Shown: positions 35,550-48,150, counted from the stretch's first letter. The stretch: DNA of 64,000 bases from Cinnamomum chago (GCA_038049695.1 CP142455.1:23535501-23599500); one strand, 5' to 3'. Made by a program: numbers and translations. The notes: generated by a model from the sequence alone, not told the origin.

Positions 35550-35930
35550 AAAACTTAATTCAACCAATCATAATCAGACCTAATTATCTAAATCCATAAT
35601 TAAAACTCCAATTAATTAAACCCTAATTAATCAACCCTAATAAAACACCCTAACTAAAATCCTTAATAAAAAAACCTTTAAGTGATCCCTAATTAAGAAG
35701 ACCCTAATTAACAAGACCTTAATCAAAACCTTAATTAATAAATCTTAATTAATCAAAGCTCCAATTAAAATCCCAATTAATAAATTTAAACAGCAAACCC
35801 TCAATTCAAAACCTTAGTTAACAAAGTCCAATTAACAAAATCACAATTTGAACCTTTAACCCTAATCACCAATCCCTTAATAAGACCATAGTCAAAACCT
35901 AATTAAAACGATCGACAAGTAACATTCAAA
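35550..35930. repeat. Degenerate CCCTAATTAA-rich tract
   Basis: Dozens of variants of CCTAATTAA and CCCTAATT in about 380 bases. It superficially resembles the plant telomere repeat, but the period is irregular. It is probably a worn minisatellite in the putative LTR. Confidence 0.6.
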
Positions 35931-35939
35931 AAATAAAGA

Positions 35940-36790
35940 CATCCCTCACCTAAAAAACGAGTTAGAATACCTGAAACTGACCTAAAATCACCCTAGAAAC
36001 CATCGGACCTATAGCAATCCAATAGGCAGACACTATAGTGGCGCCCAAGTCACCCCAGACACCTGGACGCCCACACAAGCGCGCCCAACTCCCTATTCCA
36101 ATCCCGAGGCGCGCTTCGGTGGCGTTTCAACTTCCAAACTCAAACCACAACCACACTTAAGGTTTATAGACTCAAAACTAATTCGGGATATAGAATTATT
36201 GATATAGATCACCTGAAACTCCAAATCCAAGTGAACAAATCCTGGAAATAACCAAAACTCTGGAACCAAACACTATGGTGGCTCCCAAGTCACCTTAAAG
36301 ACTTAGGCGCCCACACAGGTGTGCCCACGTCCCATTCTAGCCCCTGGGACCACTGAATCTCTATGCACTTCTAATCTCGATCCAAATCATTACCCCAGAA
36401 CCATCACAGAACTAATAACAGTCCGAAATCGAAATTTTAATCAACTTAAACCCATCTGCAATCTCGTACCGAAGTTGGACGATGAAAGAGCATCAAATCA
36501 CCACTAATAGTGGCGCCCATGTGCATAGAATTACTTAGGCGACCACACAGGTGCGCCCAAGTCCTTTGTCCGGCCTAAGTTGTGAATCCTGGTTGTGTTT
36601 TGAATTCCGGACTTAAATCATTAAGATAAAATCAACCCAGGACTTAAAAAATACATCAGAACAGAGACTTATATTAAGTAGAAACCCCACGAATCTCGAA
36701 ATAGTGTCAATACCATCACAACTAGCCAAATCACACAGGACCTGATACTTGGGCGCCACTACTTGTGCGCTCAAGTCTTCTACCAACTCT
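35940..36790. repeat. About 240-bp tandem repeats with related GGCGCCC cores
   Basis: The core ACTATAGTGGCGCCCAAGT recurs with anchors at 36041, 36281, 36513 and 36753 (spacing 240, 232, 240). Each is followed after about 30-40 bases by a second core, such as CACACAGGTGCGCCCAAGTC. Related to, but distinct from, the 34540-35240 array. Confidence 0.7.
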
Positions 36791-37379
36791 GTTTTGCCGA
36801 TTTCGATATCTTTTCACCTCTCGAATCAAAACTTAAAACTCCAGGATCTTAATATATTTAAAAACACACGTGTTACAACCTTAAAACATCCCTAATCACT
36901 CTTAATCAATTCATAACTTAAAATAAACCAAACCAACATAAATCACACGTAACGAGTCACTGAGGCGCTGAAACCATCAAACTTAGGCTATTTGCACCCT
37001 AGGATTAGATTGGACTTCCCCATTTGGAAGATTAGAGCATTTGTCTTCGTCCCATCACTCTTCTTGTTCAGTTAGGGAATTGGAAGAGCTGATGTGGGTG
37101 GTCTAAGACCTTAGGTTAGGGTTAATCCAATGATCAGTAATAAAGTATTAATCATGTAAATCCAAGTAAAATCCACTAGTTAGGCTCTTCTATCCCCAAT
37201 AAAAAAAATTCAGAAAAACTATAAAACCAACAAAATCAGCCCAAAAAGATTTTCTTTTTATTTCTTCCTCCACCTTAGGTGCCAGATATTTAATCGGACT
37301 TAATGATAAAAGGGAATAAAGAATTAATTTCTAAAATTGAATAAATGAAATGACGAGATGAGATGAGTGATTTTGCACA

Positions 37380-37470
37380 CACTTTTAAACAATCATGGCC
37401 CATCGGCCTCCCTAAAACAAACACTGGCCCATCGGTCACCTCCAATCAATTACGGCCCATCGGCTTTTCA
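37380..37470. repeat. GGCCCATCGGC short repeat, three copies
   Basis: TGGCCCATCGGCC, TGGCCCATCGGTC and CGGCCCATCGGCT are spaced about 35 bases apart near the right side of the putative LTR. Confidence 0.7.
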
Positions 37471-38039
37471 CTTTTATCACTCGTGTATTGCACATGAAAA
37501 ACACAGAAATCATAAGTCAAAATCTCATTTGCATCATCATTTTGGTTTGCAAAGTCAACCTTTAAATGCTATTTTGCCAAGGGATTAGAAGGGGGTGCCC
37601 GGGAACGAGGCCGATCCTCTTCTTAAATATTTGGCACCTCTCCCTTTTATTTTCTTTATTTTAATTATTTTATCTTACTTGGATCCACTATGATTAAGCT
37701 ATGTGAGGATTTTATTTGGACTTTAGCTCATGACCCTGAATTGGCCCTATATTAAAGAGACTCAAATTAATGTGACAGGACAATCGTCATGTGTTGCCGG
37801 CAGCACATTAGACGAGAGGAAGAACCCACCCACTTATTTTCTCCCCACATTTCTTTGGCTTTAGTCGAAAAACGGTGTTATTGCCGTTACCGTAGCTAAC
37901 GATTGTGATCCATTGATTCTAAGTGTAATCAGAATCCTCATTTTCGATGTAAATTTAAAATAGCATATATAGATGAATGGAGATTTCCCTGCGCCAAAAA
38001 TGCCTTTTCCTTTTGCGGGGGCTGAAATTCACATCCAAC

Positions 38040-40220
38040 AAATTACCATTTACAATTTTCAAACAATTTTGATCAAGATGTGTGGCCATTTGTAATTGCA
38101 CAAGATGTAGGCCCTTCTTTAATTGTACAATATGTGGTCGGTGTTAAATGTATTATCCAACTCATTATCAAATGCCGGCTAATATTATCCAATTGCTATC
38201 ATGTTTCTAGTTACTTCTAATTCTTACCTACTTTTTGGCAAAAAATTATACATGCACATCTAATTTTCGTATAAATCCTTTCCCACCTTGAATTTCACAT
38301 ACCCAATCCATATATTTACACCATTCTTATGCATTTACTTCAAGATTTTGTTCATAATCACATTGTGTGCGAGCTAATTATCCTTTTGCGATCATCCTGG
38401 TAATTTTAGGCTAATTATTATCAAAATGATAATTTTGGCGATGATACATGAAAATATTAAGTTCATTGGTAATCGAGAGTAGGGTCCTTACAACAAAGGT
38501 AAGTGATACTAATAAAGACTTTAAGGGGGGTTCTTGGAAACGATATATTTTACGATATTTTGCTATATTATCTACTAGTTTAGAATGCAATCTATTCACC
38601 TAAAAAGGAGGCGTTTGGATAACTTAAAAAGTATCTTACAATATCTCACTTTCTTCCAAAAACCTTGATATTACATTATTCAAGGATATGTTGTATAGGA
38701 TAATCTTTAAAAAATATTTTCTAACTACAAATGGAGAGTTTGAGTAAAAACTAGAGGAGAGTTCATGAGCAACCGCTAATTATAATGGCCCACTATAAGT
38801 TTTAACATTTATGGGTCCCACTATTAGATTGGGCCTGTAGTGCTTACAAATTTAATGTGGAATCCTATAGCCATATCACGACTACATATCCCTTGTTAAT
38901 TATCAATATTAGGTGGGTCCTACAAATGTCACGCTCGGGGCTTTCATTGTGATTACTAACATTAGGTGGGTCTTATACTACCAAAATTAGCCGAGTACCA
39001 TAATTACCAAGATTGAATTGTGTAATTGTAATTATCAGTTTGCCATCATTAAATGTGTCTCACTGTTTGATAGCTCTCCTGTCGTTAATATGACTACCAA
39101 CATCAAATGGGTCCCACAATGATTTCTCATAAAAAAAACTAGATATGGTAATTTGTGATAATTACCATTAGATGTATTATAGTATAGTCACCAACCTTTG
39201 GTGGACCCACCTTAGTTAAACAACATTGCTTGGATCTAATGATTTAAATTTAATCTTATATTTATTTTTCCAATGGATGGGTCCTACCATGATTATTAAC
39301 ACCTGTGATTACTAATTAGTGGGTCTTGTGTTGGGTTAATTGATTATATTCTCTCCATTTCTTATTTGGTACATCATCTTGGGAGTTTTTATAAATTGTT
39401 AAACACTTTAAAGGTATTTTAAAATCTGTATAGATTGCCAAACACCATAAGCGACACAATATAATAATATAACACTATTTTATTCTATGATAACGAAATC
39501 TTATAACATTTAAACTTGTTGGTATTATATTATGCACTTATCCAAACACCCCCTAAAAACAGTACCATACATAACTGCAAATTATACTATAAGCAGATTT
39601 CAGCTAATGTAATAATAAACTTAATTAGTAAATCACATGAGTTACTTAATAATTATGATAGGTAATGCGCCAATGGGTGGCGCGATCGATACTATACAGT
39701 CAACCGTAGATCCATATATTATTAACCCTTAATCAAGCATAATTAAGGTTGGACGGTTAAAAGGATTTAAATAAATAATAAATAATTAAAAGGCATAATA
39801 AACCCCACACATTTGACCTTTGACCATACCCATTTATTAAATCAGACATATAGATATGAGTACAATTATTATTATACATTGGGTTAGAGCATTGTATCAT
39901 TACGGGCCCACCTAATTAGCCCCAATCTTTTATCTTTCCTTTGCTCCTCCCCCCATCTTGCTTCCTCTACAGATTTATTTATTCATAGTTCAATATTTGT
40001 TTATGTTTTCTTTGATATGCACTAATATTGCTTTTATATTGGAATATATGCTCTCACACTAGTGCAAATAATTTCCCCTTAAATTAGCTCTAATTCCAAA
40101 TACCCAAGTGGGCATTTGGAAAAGGATAGGTTTGCTTGCATAGGTAGAAAAATCGAATTTACAACTTTTCCTCCACTATGAGAGGAGGAAACCTTGCAAG
40201 CAGCGTTACTACTCCGCCTA
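38040..40220. repeat. Interspersed repeat R2, copy 1 (split by a MITE)
   Basis: 38040-38521 and 39554-40100 together match 41865-42860. The middle is the PIF-type MITE at 38525-39553. 40100-40220 matches part of R1 (GCTTGCATAGGTAGAAAAAT and the GAGAGGAGGAAA motif). No gene. Confidence 0.75.
38525..39553. mobile_element. PIF/Harbinger (Tourist-like) element
   Basis: It is flanked by TAA (38522-38524 and 39554-39556). Ends: GGGGGGTTCTTGGA at left and, complemented, AGGGGGTGTTTGGATAA at right. The second R2 copy has the empty site (GACTTAAAACAG, about 42345), which confirms both edges. A TIR-like GGCGTTTGGATAACTT near 38610 hints at an internal nested end. No transposase. Confidence 0.75.
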
Positions 40221-40239
40221 CGGACACACATGGCGTCGT

Positions 40240-40980
40240 TTTTTATGCATCCAAATCAAATATCACTCCAAAAAAGTTGGCCTGCTTAAATACAATAATT
40301 TGGTGTTGTCATCTTAGATTTTTATATAAATTAATTTGGTAACGATTAGTATGTTCTATGTCCTTAATTTGACTTTCATATCATAACCTAAATTTGTGTA
40401 ACTTAGTGGTGTTAATTTCTTTTATTCCCGACCACTATGCCAGTACAATATTATTATGGGTCCACCTAATCAGTCCAAATCTTTATCATTCCCTTATTCC
40501 TTCCCTTGTCTTGTTTCCTGTACAAATTCCTTTTTTCATATTTCAATATTTTTTATGTTTTCTTTGATAGGCACGGATATTGCTTTTATATTGGAATATA
40601 TATATTTTTTTCTTTTTCTAGCCGTGTTGGGCATGAACCTCTCACACTAGTCAGAATATAAATTTTCTGACATCTCTATAAGCTCTCCCTTAATTTTCTT
40701 GACTCTTCAAAGTTTATCTCATCAATAAACTTCCATTTTAAATCCGGGTCTTGCCTCCATAGCCTGTCATTATATATAATGCAATGATGCACACTCTCAA
40801 ACTGAGATCATTACAAATTCATAACGACAGATTTGTGCGTGAGAAGGTCTGAACCTCTAATTGATTACAAGTGGACCCTATCTAATGGAACTTTCTACAT
40901 ATTTGTGATTTTATTACAAGTGATTGCTAAAACTGGGATTTTGTGACAAATTGTACCCATATCAAACTTTGTTATTATAA
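40240..40980. repeat. Interspersed repeat R3, copy 2
   Basis: Matches 32137-32940 with scattered substitutions. The match stops at GTTATTA (about 40975), where the LINE fragment begins. No gene. Confidence 0.7.
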
Positions 40981-40984
40981 GTGT

Positions 40985-41860
40985 GACATGCCCAAACCCA
41001 ACATACAATTCTCTCATTTGGACTGTGTCGCTGATATTATCCATGAGAACTCTTGGTGTATCCCTCATTTCCTGTCGGCAGACCTTCAGGACTTCTTGAA
41101 TCAAGCTACTAGTGGTATATTGGTAGGTGACTGCTCACTCCTGAATACTCTATCCTGACTTGATTCCTCTTCAGGCAACCTTTCTCTTGAGGTTGCATGG
41201 AATCTTTTGAGATCTCGTGCAACAGAGCTCCCTTGGACTAGTCTCATTTGGAATATATTTGTGAAACCCCTTTTGGTTTGCTTTTGTTGGCGCCTCCTCC
41301 ATAGGAAAACTCCAATAGACTATTTGGCTAAAAATAGATGCAGGCTTCTAGATGCTACAATTGCCTTCTCAATGAAGAATCAGATCTCCACCTTTTCTTC
41401 TTTTAGAACCTAGCTCAGGCCATGTGGTATTGGCTTCTCAGACCTTGTGGCATTCCTCCCTCTTTTCCTCTCACTGCAGCTGCTATTTGGGGTACCGTTT
41501 CTACCGATGGAGATGTTTTGGGAAGAAAATGTGCTGCGGCAATCTTCTTCCATGTCATCTCTGTCCTTTGGCTCCTTCAAAATGACTCAAAGCACAACAA
41601 CCGGCAGCCTTCTATTGATAGAGCTAAGTTGATCTCCGTGGATCGCATCAAAGGTATGGTTCTGACTTTGCCAACTGTAAAGGTTTCTCCTCCTCTTCAT
41701 CCTATTTTGGTTTTTCTGGGTTTGGCTTAATAGCTTTCTTGTTCTCTATATAGTCTCTCTTTTTTCTTCATTTTTATGTAACCTTATTGTGGCTATGGGG
41801 GCTATTTGCCCTTGTTCCCCTCTTTCTCCTTTTCACTACAAATTAACCTTGAAGCAATTT
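40985..41860 (+). mobile_element. L1-type LINE 3' fragment, degenerate
   Basis: Translated pieces show the cysteine/histidine (zf-RVT) region found at the end of plant LINE ORF2. A piece with W-x-x-L-I-W-N...CWRLLHRKTP is near 41200-41400. After a frameshift, WYWLLRPCGI near 41420 and QNDSKHNNRQPS near 41580 follow. Stops and frame changes make it a pseudogene. No 5' part is present. Confidence 0.65.
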
Positions 41861-41864
41861 TTTT

Positions 41865-42860
41865 TTTTACAATTTTCAAAAAGTTTTGATCAAGATATGT
41901 GGCCAACTGTAATTGCAGAAGATGTAGGCCCTACTATAATTGCACAATATGTGGGTCGGTATTAAATGTATTAACCAACTCATTATCAAATGTCAACTAA
42001 TATCATCCAATCTATTATCACGTTTATAATAACTTCTAATTCTTACCTACTTTAAGCGAAAATTATACATGCACATCTAATGTTCGTATAAATCCTTTCC
42101 CACCTTGAATTTCACATACCCAATCCATATATTTACACCATTTTGATGTATTTACTTCGAAATCTTGTTCATTATAATGCTGTGTGCAGGCTAATTATTA
42201 TTTTTCGATAATCTTGATAATTTTAGGCTAGTTATTATCAAAATGATAATTTCGACGATAATACATGAAATTGTTAAGTTCATTGGTAATCGAGAGGAGG
42301 GTCCTTACAATAAAGGTAAGTGATACTAATAGAGACTTAAAACAGTACCATGCATAACTACAAATTATACTCCAAGCAAATTTCAGCTAATGTAATAATA
42401 AACTTAATTAGTGAATCACGTGAGTTAGTAAATAATTATGATAGGTAATGCGACAATGGGTGGCACTATACTATGCAGTCAACCCTAGATCATACATGAT
42501 TAACCCTTTAATCAAGCATAATTAAGTTTGGGTGGTTAAAAGGTTTTAAATAAACAATAAAGAATACCAAAGCATAATAAACCCCACACATTTGACCATT
42601 GACCATACCCATTTATTAAATCAGACATATAGATATGAGTACAATTATTATTATACAATGGGTTAGAGCACTATATCATTACGGGCCCACCTAACTAGCA
42701 CAAATCTTTATCTTTCCATTGCTCCTTCCCCCCTTCTTGCTTCCTCTATAGATTGATTTATTCATATTTCAATATTTGTTTATGTTTTATTTGATATGCA
42801 CTAATATTGCTTTTATATTGGAATATACACTCTCAAACTAGTACTAATAACTTCCCTTCA
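41865..42860. repeat. Interspersed repeat R2, copy 2
   Basis: Copy of 38040-38521 plus 39554-40100, without the MITE. It therefore supplies the empty site near 42345. No gene. Confidence 0.75.
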
Positions 42861-43660
42861 AATTAGCTCCACTTTCAAATACCCAAGTGGGCATTTGGAT
42901 GATGAAAGGTCTGCTTGCATAGGCAGAAAAATCGAATTTACAACTTTTTCTCCACTATGAGAGGAGGAAATCTTGCAAGCAACGTTACTCCTCCACCTAC
43001 GGAGATAGATGAAGCATTTTGCAACTTTTCCTCCTCTCAGAGAGGAGGAAAACTTGCATTTCAAACTATGCCACTGATTCCTGCAACAGTAAGGTCGATT
43101 TTTCCTTCTTTTTCCTTTTTTCTACATGTGGGTCGGGTCACGAGTCGGGGTTTGGGGATGGGCATTAATGACTAATGTTTAAATGCAATAACACCAAATC
43201 ACAACAAGTAATGAATCGCTTGTTTGGTAAATTTACTTTACCGATGAAGTGAAGTGAAAAGTTAATACAAGAGACAACAAAAATAAATGTTTGGTGGAGT
43301 CAAAAGGTGAAAAAGTAGCTTTTCTAATTTATCTTTTAAAAAGAAAAGTGTTTTTTGTAAGGGTGCTCATGGATCTGGCCCTGCCTGCTTTAGGTCCGAC
43401 ATGGGGATTAGGTTATAATAGATGGGCCGTGCTCATATTTTATTTGTTTGGACTTGGTGGCTGGGAGTTGGAATCCCCGTCTGGCCCAAATATACAAATA
43501 ATTATAAGGGAGGAAGTAGTAATGGAGGACTCAAACCCATGCCCTCTCACAGAAGGTGATATGACAAGACCAATTGAGCTGGCCTAGGACTGGGTAAGCA
43601 ACTCTTTTTTTTTTTTTTATAAGTTCATCATGGGTCGGTCTCGTACTTGATCATACCCAT
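42860..43660. repeat. Interspersed repeat R1, copy 2
   Basis: Copy of 22300-23020. The GAGAGGAGGAAA segment is itself duplicated here (about 42958 and 43040). The embedded SINE-like boxes on the minus strand are near 43505-43590. Confidence 0.7.
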
Positions 43661-43906
43661 TTATTAAATTAGACATATAGATGTGAGTACAATTATTATT
43701 ATTATACCTTGGGTTAGAGCACTGTGTCATTACGGGCCAACCTAATTACCCAAATCTTTATCTTTCCTTTGCTCCTTCCCCCATGCTTCCTTGACAGTTT
43801 TAATTAATTATATTTCAAATTTTTTTTCTTATTTTCTTTGATATGCACTAATATTGCTTTTATATTAGAATATATATTTTTTCTCTACGTGGGCCTCTCA
43901 CACTAG

Positions 43907-44817
43907 TTATATATATATATATATTAAAACAATAGGGGATGTGTACGCAATGTGGCATCATAACTAATTTTGGAAATATGTTTTTTGGTAACTCAAATCA
44001 TAATCAATCTTTCTTTATTCCTTGCTTTTAACTCCCCTACTAATAGGACAAAAGTATTTCCATATTATCTACACATCATCATCTCCAAAAATCTCTTCAT
44101 ATTATTTAGACATGGATGAGTGGGATACTTAATATAATCAAGTGGTCCTTGAATGAGACTTGGGTGATGATTAAAAAAAATATTATAGATTTTATAAAGG
44201 GCGTACTAATGGATTTATTATAATATTACCTTCATGTTAACATTGAAAGTTATGAAAAATATGTTGGTGGGGTCCGTCTTTTAAAATCCTACGTGCAAAA
44301 AATGCGATGGTGGGCTTAAGCCTTATTTAAGTAAAACTTGGCCCCTGTAATAAACCTATAGCATTGCTTTATGGAGAATTAATATTTTATTAGTGGTTCC
44401 TCAATGATAGACTTAATTTTGATTGAAGTGAAACTCGGCCCCGCAATGGATTTATGGCAGTCAATTCATGGTCACATTAAAATTTTATGAGTGGGTCCTC
44501 TTATAAAATTCTAAAGTGCAAAAAATATATGTTGGTGGGTTTAAGTCTAATTGAGGTGAAGCTTGGCCCCACTAATAGATTTCATGGGTGGACGCAAAAT
44601 ATTAGGCCCTTGATGATTAATAGTAAGTTTATTCTGTTAATTTATTTTTATCAATAACATTTTCCCCGAAAACAATAAATATGAACATATTTATCTTTTT
44701 GGCTCGAGCTTAGTACAGGCCTTTGTTACTGATTTATATTTTATCAATAATATTTCAAAGAAAATACTAATTCTAATTATATTCTTTTGGCTAGGATTTA
44801 GGAGCCTTTGTTACTAG
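43907..44817. mobile_element. Helitron-like element
   Basis: Begins (TA)n TATTAAAACAATAGGGG like the element near 20435, and ends GGAGCCTTTGTTACTAG. An internal second end-like sequence (CTTAGTACAGGCCTTTGTTACTG) is at about 44709-44732. No coding capacity. Confidence 0.5.
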
Positions 44818-45049
44818 TATAACTTAGGGGGATTCGGCGAGACGTCCCTGAACATTTCACTTTATTGCCTTAGGTCCACAATCTTTTCTTGTAGTGCGAA
44901 AGGTCATATTTCCAAATTTGAAAACCTAAAATGTCTAATTTATCCTTTCTTCAAATCATATCCCATGATTAGTGGGATAAGCCATTAATAATGGTCAACT
45001 ACCATTAAATTAATCACGATTAATAAAATTCTACTAATGAGATTTTTAA

Positions 45050-45690
45050 ATAAATTAAAAAAAACACAAATAAATTTCAAAAAACAGGAATCAAATTTCA
45101 AATAAATTTCTAAAAATGAAATAAATTTAAAAAACGCAAATAAATTTCAAAAGAATACAAATAAATTTCTAAAAATGAAATAAATTTAAAAAAGAAAATA
45201 AATTTCAAAAGAACACAAATAAATTTCAAAAAATGAAATGAATTTAAAAAACGCAAATAAATTTAAAAAAACAAAATAAATTTCAAAAGACGAAAATAAA
45301 TTTCAGAAATTGTAAATAAATTTTCAAGGAGGCAAATAAATTTCAAAAGATCCAAATAAAATTCAAAAAATATAAATAAATTTGAAAAGACGTAAATAAA
45401 TTTCTAAAGACTAAATTAAATTAAAAAACGCAAATGGATTTGAAAAAACGCAAATAAATTTTCAAAAAAACTTAGATAGATTTTCCAAAAACTTAGATAA
45501 ATTTGCCTAACACACAGAAAGACTTATTCTAAAACTCAGTTAAAATTTCCAAAATGAAGATAAATTTGTCAGAAACTCAGATAAATTTGTTAAAAACTAA
45601 GATAAATTTTCCAAAAACTTAGTTAAATTTGTTGGGAACTCATATATATTTGCCAAAAATACAAATAAATTTATCAAAAACTTAGATTGA
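45050..45690. repeat. Degenerate AAATAAATTTCAAAA minisatellite, about 640 bases
   Basis: Repeated ACAAATAAATTTCAAAAA-like words of about 18-22 bases, drifting to AGATAAATTTGTCAAAAAC toward the right. It lies next to the HIPP-like fragment. Confidence 0.75.
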
Positions 45691-46045
45691 TTTGCTTTTG
45701 AGCTTTTGAAACCAAGTCAAACTTGACCCGACTTGACTCGGACTGGAACCAACCCTCTGGGTCATCTTCTTCCTCCTCTCGTTCTCCTGTTCCAGAATAA
45801 GAACTACAGACGTTCCTACAATGACGATGGCGCAAAGGCAGTTCAACACGGGGCTCCGACGAGGTGGCAGTGGTGATCCTCTTCTCTTCTTCCGGCAATG
45901 ACGATGGCACCGACAAAGAACTTGTCTTCTTCTCTGGCGATGGGCGAATCCAGATCCTCTGTAATCTGGGTTTCTGCAAGTTTTGGTTTGAAAATCTGGA
46001 TCTGCTGATTTTGATCTTTGGTGACGATGATGGTCCACCTTCTGT

Positions 46046-46440
46046 TCAACTGCCGATCTTGATCTTCGGCGATGGTGATGGTCCACCTCTGTAATCTAGG
46101 TTTCTGCGAGTTCCGTTTTTTGGGAGAGGAGAGACGAGGACGACCTTCTTCTTCGTCTTGCTCTGGTCCCGATCATGGATCTTCTCCGGATCCACCTTTC
46201 CGACCACCGTTAACTTGTTGCTGCTGGGATCGCCCTTCACCTCTTTCGTTTTTGGAATCCTTTGAGAGAACCGATGACTTTCTTGGAGCATCCTTCGCAA
46301 TGCATGTCGATAGTAATAATCACAGTAATGAGACTGTTTTCATTTCCATCAGACTTCTTGTTATTCTTTTTCAACATCACCGGAGAAGAAGCATGAGAGA
46401 TTGGGATCCGGCTTGTTGCCGCTGCTAAAGAAAACGACCA
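46046..46440 (-). pseudogene. Heavy-metal-associated (HMA/HIPP-type) gene fragment, frameshifted
   Basis: On the minus strand one frame gives ITVIITIDMHCEGCSKKV (metal-binding MxCxxC core, codons at about 46288-46305). After a frame change near 46256 another frame gives EVKGDPSSNKLTVVGKVDPE and then TKKKVVLVSPLP. Together these are the two halves of an HMA domain as found in plant HIPP metallochaperone-like proteins. No start codon, no isoprenylation end and a broken frame, so it is a pseudogene fragment. Downstream (45870-46110) a segment with AAACCTAGATTACAGAGG is tandemly repeated. Confidence 0.65.
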
Positions 46441-47208
46441 GATTCTCGGTGCGGGAACAAAGGATCCAGGACTACCCAGCTTGTAATGAGGGGGAGAATG
46501 GAAGATTTGAAATTTTAAAATTCAAATATGGTTGCCTAAACAGTTGAAAGAGGGTAAATTAGTCATGTAAATTGTATTCAGGGACCTTTGGCTGCAAACA
46601 ATCTAACTGCTTGGACCAGAGCCCTTAAAAAGAATTTGCCTGAACTGGAAGCTGGAAAGATTCAATTCTAAGGATCTTTCGCTAATTATCTCTATAACTT
46701 ATGTTAGAAGTTTGTTTGTTTGTCTTTTCCCTAATTGAATATGCTTACGAAAGGTTTGTTAATAGTAGAGGTCCAACTGAATCAACTCTTCTATTTCAAA
46801 TAAATAAGAGATCCTAAACAGGCCCACCTCTATTTCAGACTATATGAAGTTGGATTTGACTCGGCTCGGTGTGTTATTTAAAGATTTTAACTGGGCCAAA
46901 TTGTGATTGATGTCTGTGTTGTCTTACCTGATGGATATAAAATGCAGTCCAAATCAATCGGCAGCCCATTCTCCAACATCTAAATTCTCACATAGTGCTC
47001 TATCTTCGTGTAGTAGTATTAATCAGTCATGGATTCTGTCCAACTAGGGATGTTCGTGGGGAAGGTAGGTCTGAGCCCCAGGCCCTGCCCGACTTTAGAA
47101 ACAGTGGCCTGTGTTTGACCCAAGGCTGACATGGGCCTAAAGTGCCTCGTTCGAGCTAGCCGCATGTAAACCGGCCAGGCTAGGGTCAACCCTCTTAACT
47201 CGAGTAAC

Positions 47209-47533
47209 TAGGGGTGCTCAAGGGCCAGGTCTGGATCTTGAATTTTGGCCCATTTAATATATGTAGTGCACTTGGATTAAGTGATCGTACCCACCCTGGC
47301 ATGGTCTGGCCCAAATAAATAATACATGTAGTTTAGCGACTTAATTACCCAAACAAGTAATTAGAAAACCTAAAAAGTGACAGAACACCCTGGCCCAGCC
47401 CAAATGACAAAGTGGGTGGGCTCAGGACAAGCATTTAATACCCGTGTCTGGCTTGGGCCCGATATGGGCCTGATTTCTAAAGGCGGGTGGGGCTTGGATA
47501 TTCCTCACCCCTACCCAGCCCATGAAAAACCTA
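47209..47533. mobile_element. hAT-like MITE, old copy
   Basis: Starts TAGGGGTGCTC and ends CCCATGAAAAACCTA. It aligns along its length with 48650-48990. Flanking 8-mers no longer match well. Confidence 0.5.
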
Positions 47534-47589
47534 CACAAGACCTGTCTAACCCATGCAAATTGTCTGTTTAGGCCCAATAGTTAGTTTTA

Positions 47590-48150
47590 TGTAGTATATT
47601 ATATACTGGGCTTCTGTTGGATGTTTTTTTCCAATTTAACTTAAATATAGCCTTAATATTTGGAATGAATGGGGTTTGAGCCAAATTTCTACAAGTTTGG
47701 TAGGGGTTAAATGAGTTGACCTTCATTGAATATGGGTTATGTGGGTCAGGTCAGGTTCAAAGTGAGGTTCTAAGTTACTTAACCCTTTCTTATTAACAGG
47801 TTGGAATATGGGTTGGGTGCTTTGTTCCCCCGAACAATTTTGTTCTGAACCAACCCGACCCATTTGCCACCTTTGCTTCTACTACATGAAAGGTTTGCCT
47901 TTCTAAAGTAAAACCATACATATTATATAATGCGTCTTACAACATGGTCTATTTGTAGAATGGTCAAATTGAAATAGCTGGGCAAGTCTATCTTTGAGTC
48001 TAATGGATGCACTTAAAAGCTTGAGAATGTTTCGAAAACTTAATGTGAATATCCGATTGAATTAACTTTTACTTGTCATTTTCAAAAAGTGTCAAAATTA
48101 GGTCAACTTTTTCATAGACTAGTTAATCAGACACCTTATTTATATATATA
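47590..48150. repeat. Repeat copy without the SINE
   Basis: Matches 49090-49830. At about 47774 it reads TTCTAAGTTACTTAACCC, the unoccupied version of the SINE target in the second copy. No gene. Confidence 0.65.

Larger units (their letters stand above)
33184..37640 (+). mobile_element. Probable long LTR (Ty3/gypsy-like), boundaries uncertain
   Basis: It starts CGTAGACACCTCATTT, one base from the TGTAGACACC start common in plant gypsy LTRs. A TATA box (CTATATAAG, 34036-34044) is followed by AG-rich transcribed-leader-like sequence. Two repeat arrays follow, then AT-rich DNA. Near 37590 GGGTGCCCGGGAACGAGGCC occurs. No coding region, primer-binding site or matched 3' end was found, so it could be a solo or broken LTR. 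Confidence 0.45.
44823..46670. mobile_element. Possible gene-carrying (Pack-type) transposon
   Basis: The outer parts hold GTCCCTGAACATTTCACTTT (left) and, complemented, GTCCCTGAATACAATTTACA (right). This is a phrase typical of some plant MULE termini. Between them lie the minisatellite and a captured host-gene fragment. Exact ends and a target duplication were not found, so this is a hypothesis. Confidence 0.3.

Noticed and set aside
35550..35930. Interstitial telomere repeat
   Set aside because: CCCTAA words occur but without the 7-base plant period.
45682..46086. Overlapping minus-strand frames as a full host gene
   Set aside because: Codon content is arginine/serine-rich and overlaps internal duplications; only the HMA part (46046-46440) is recognisable, and it is frameshifted.
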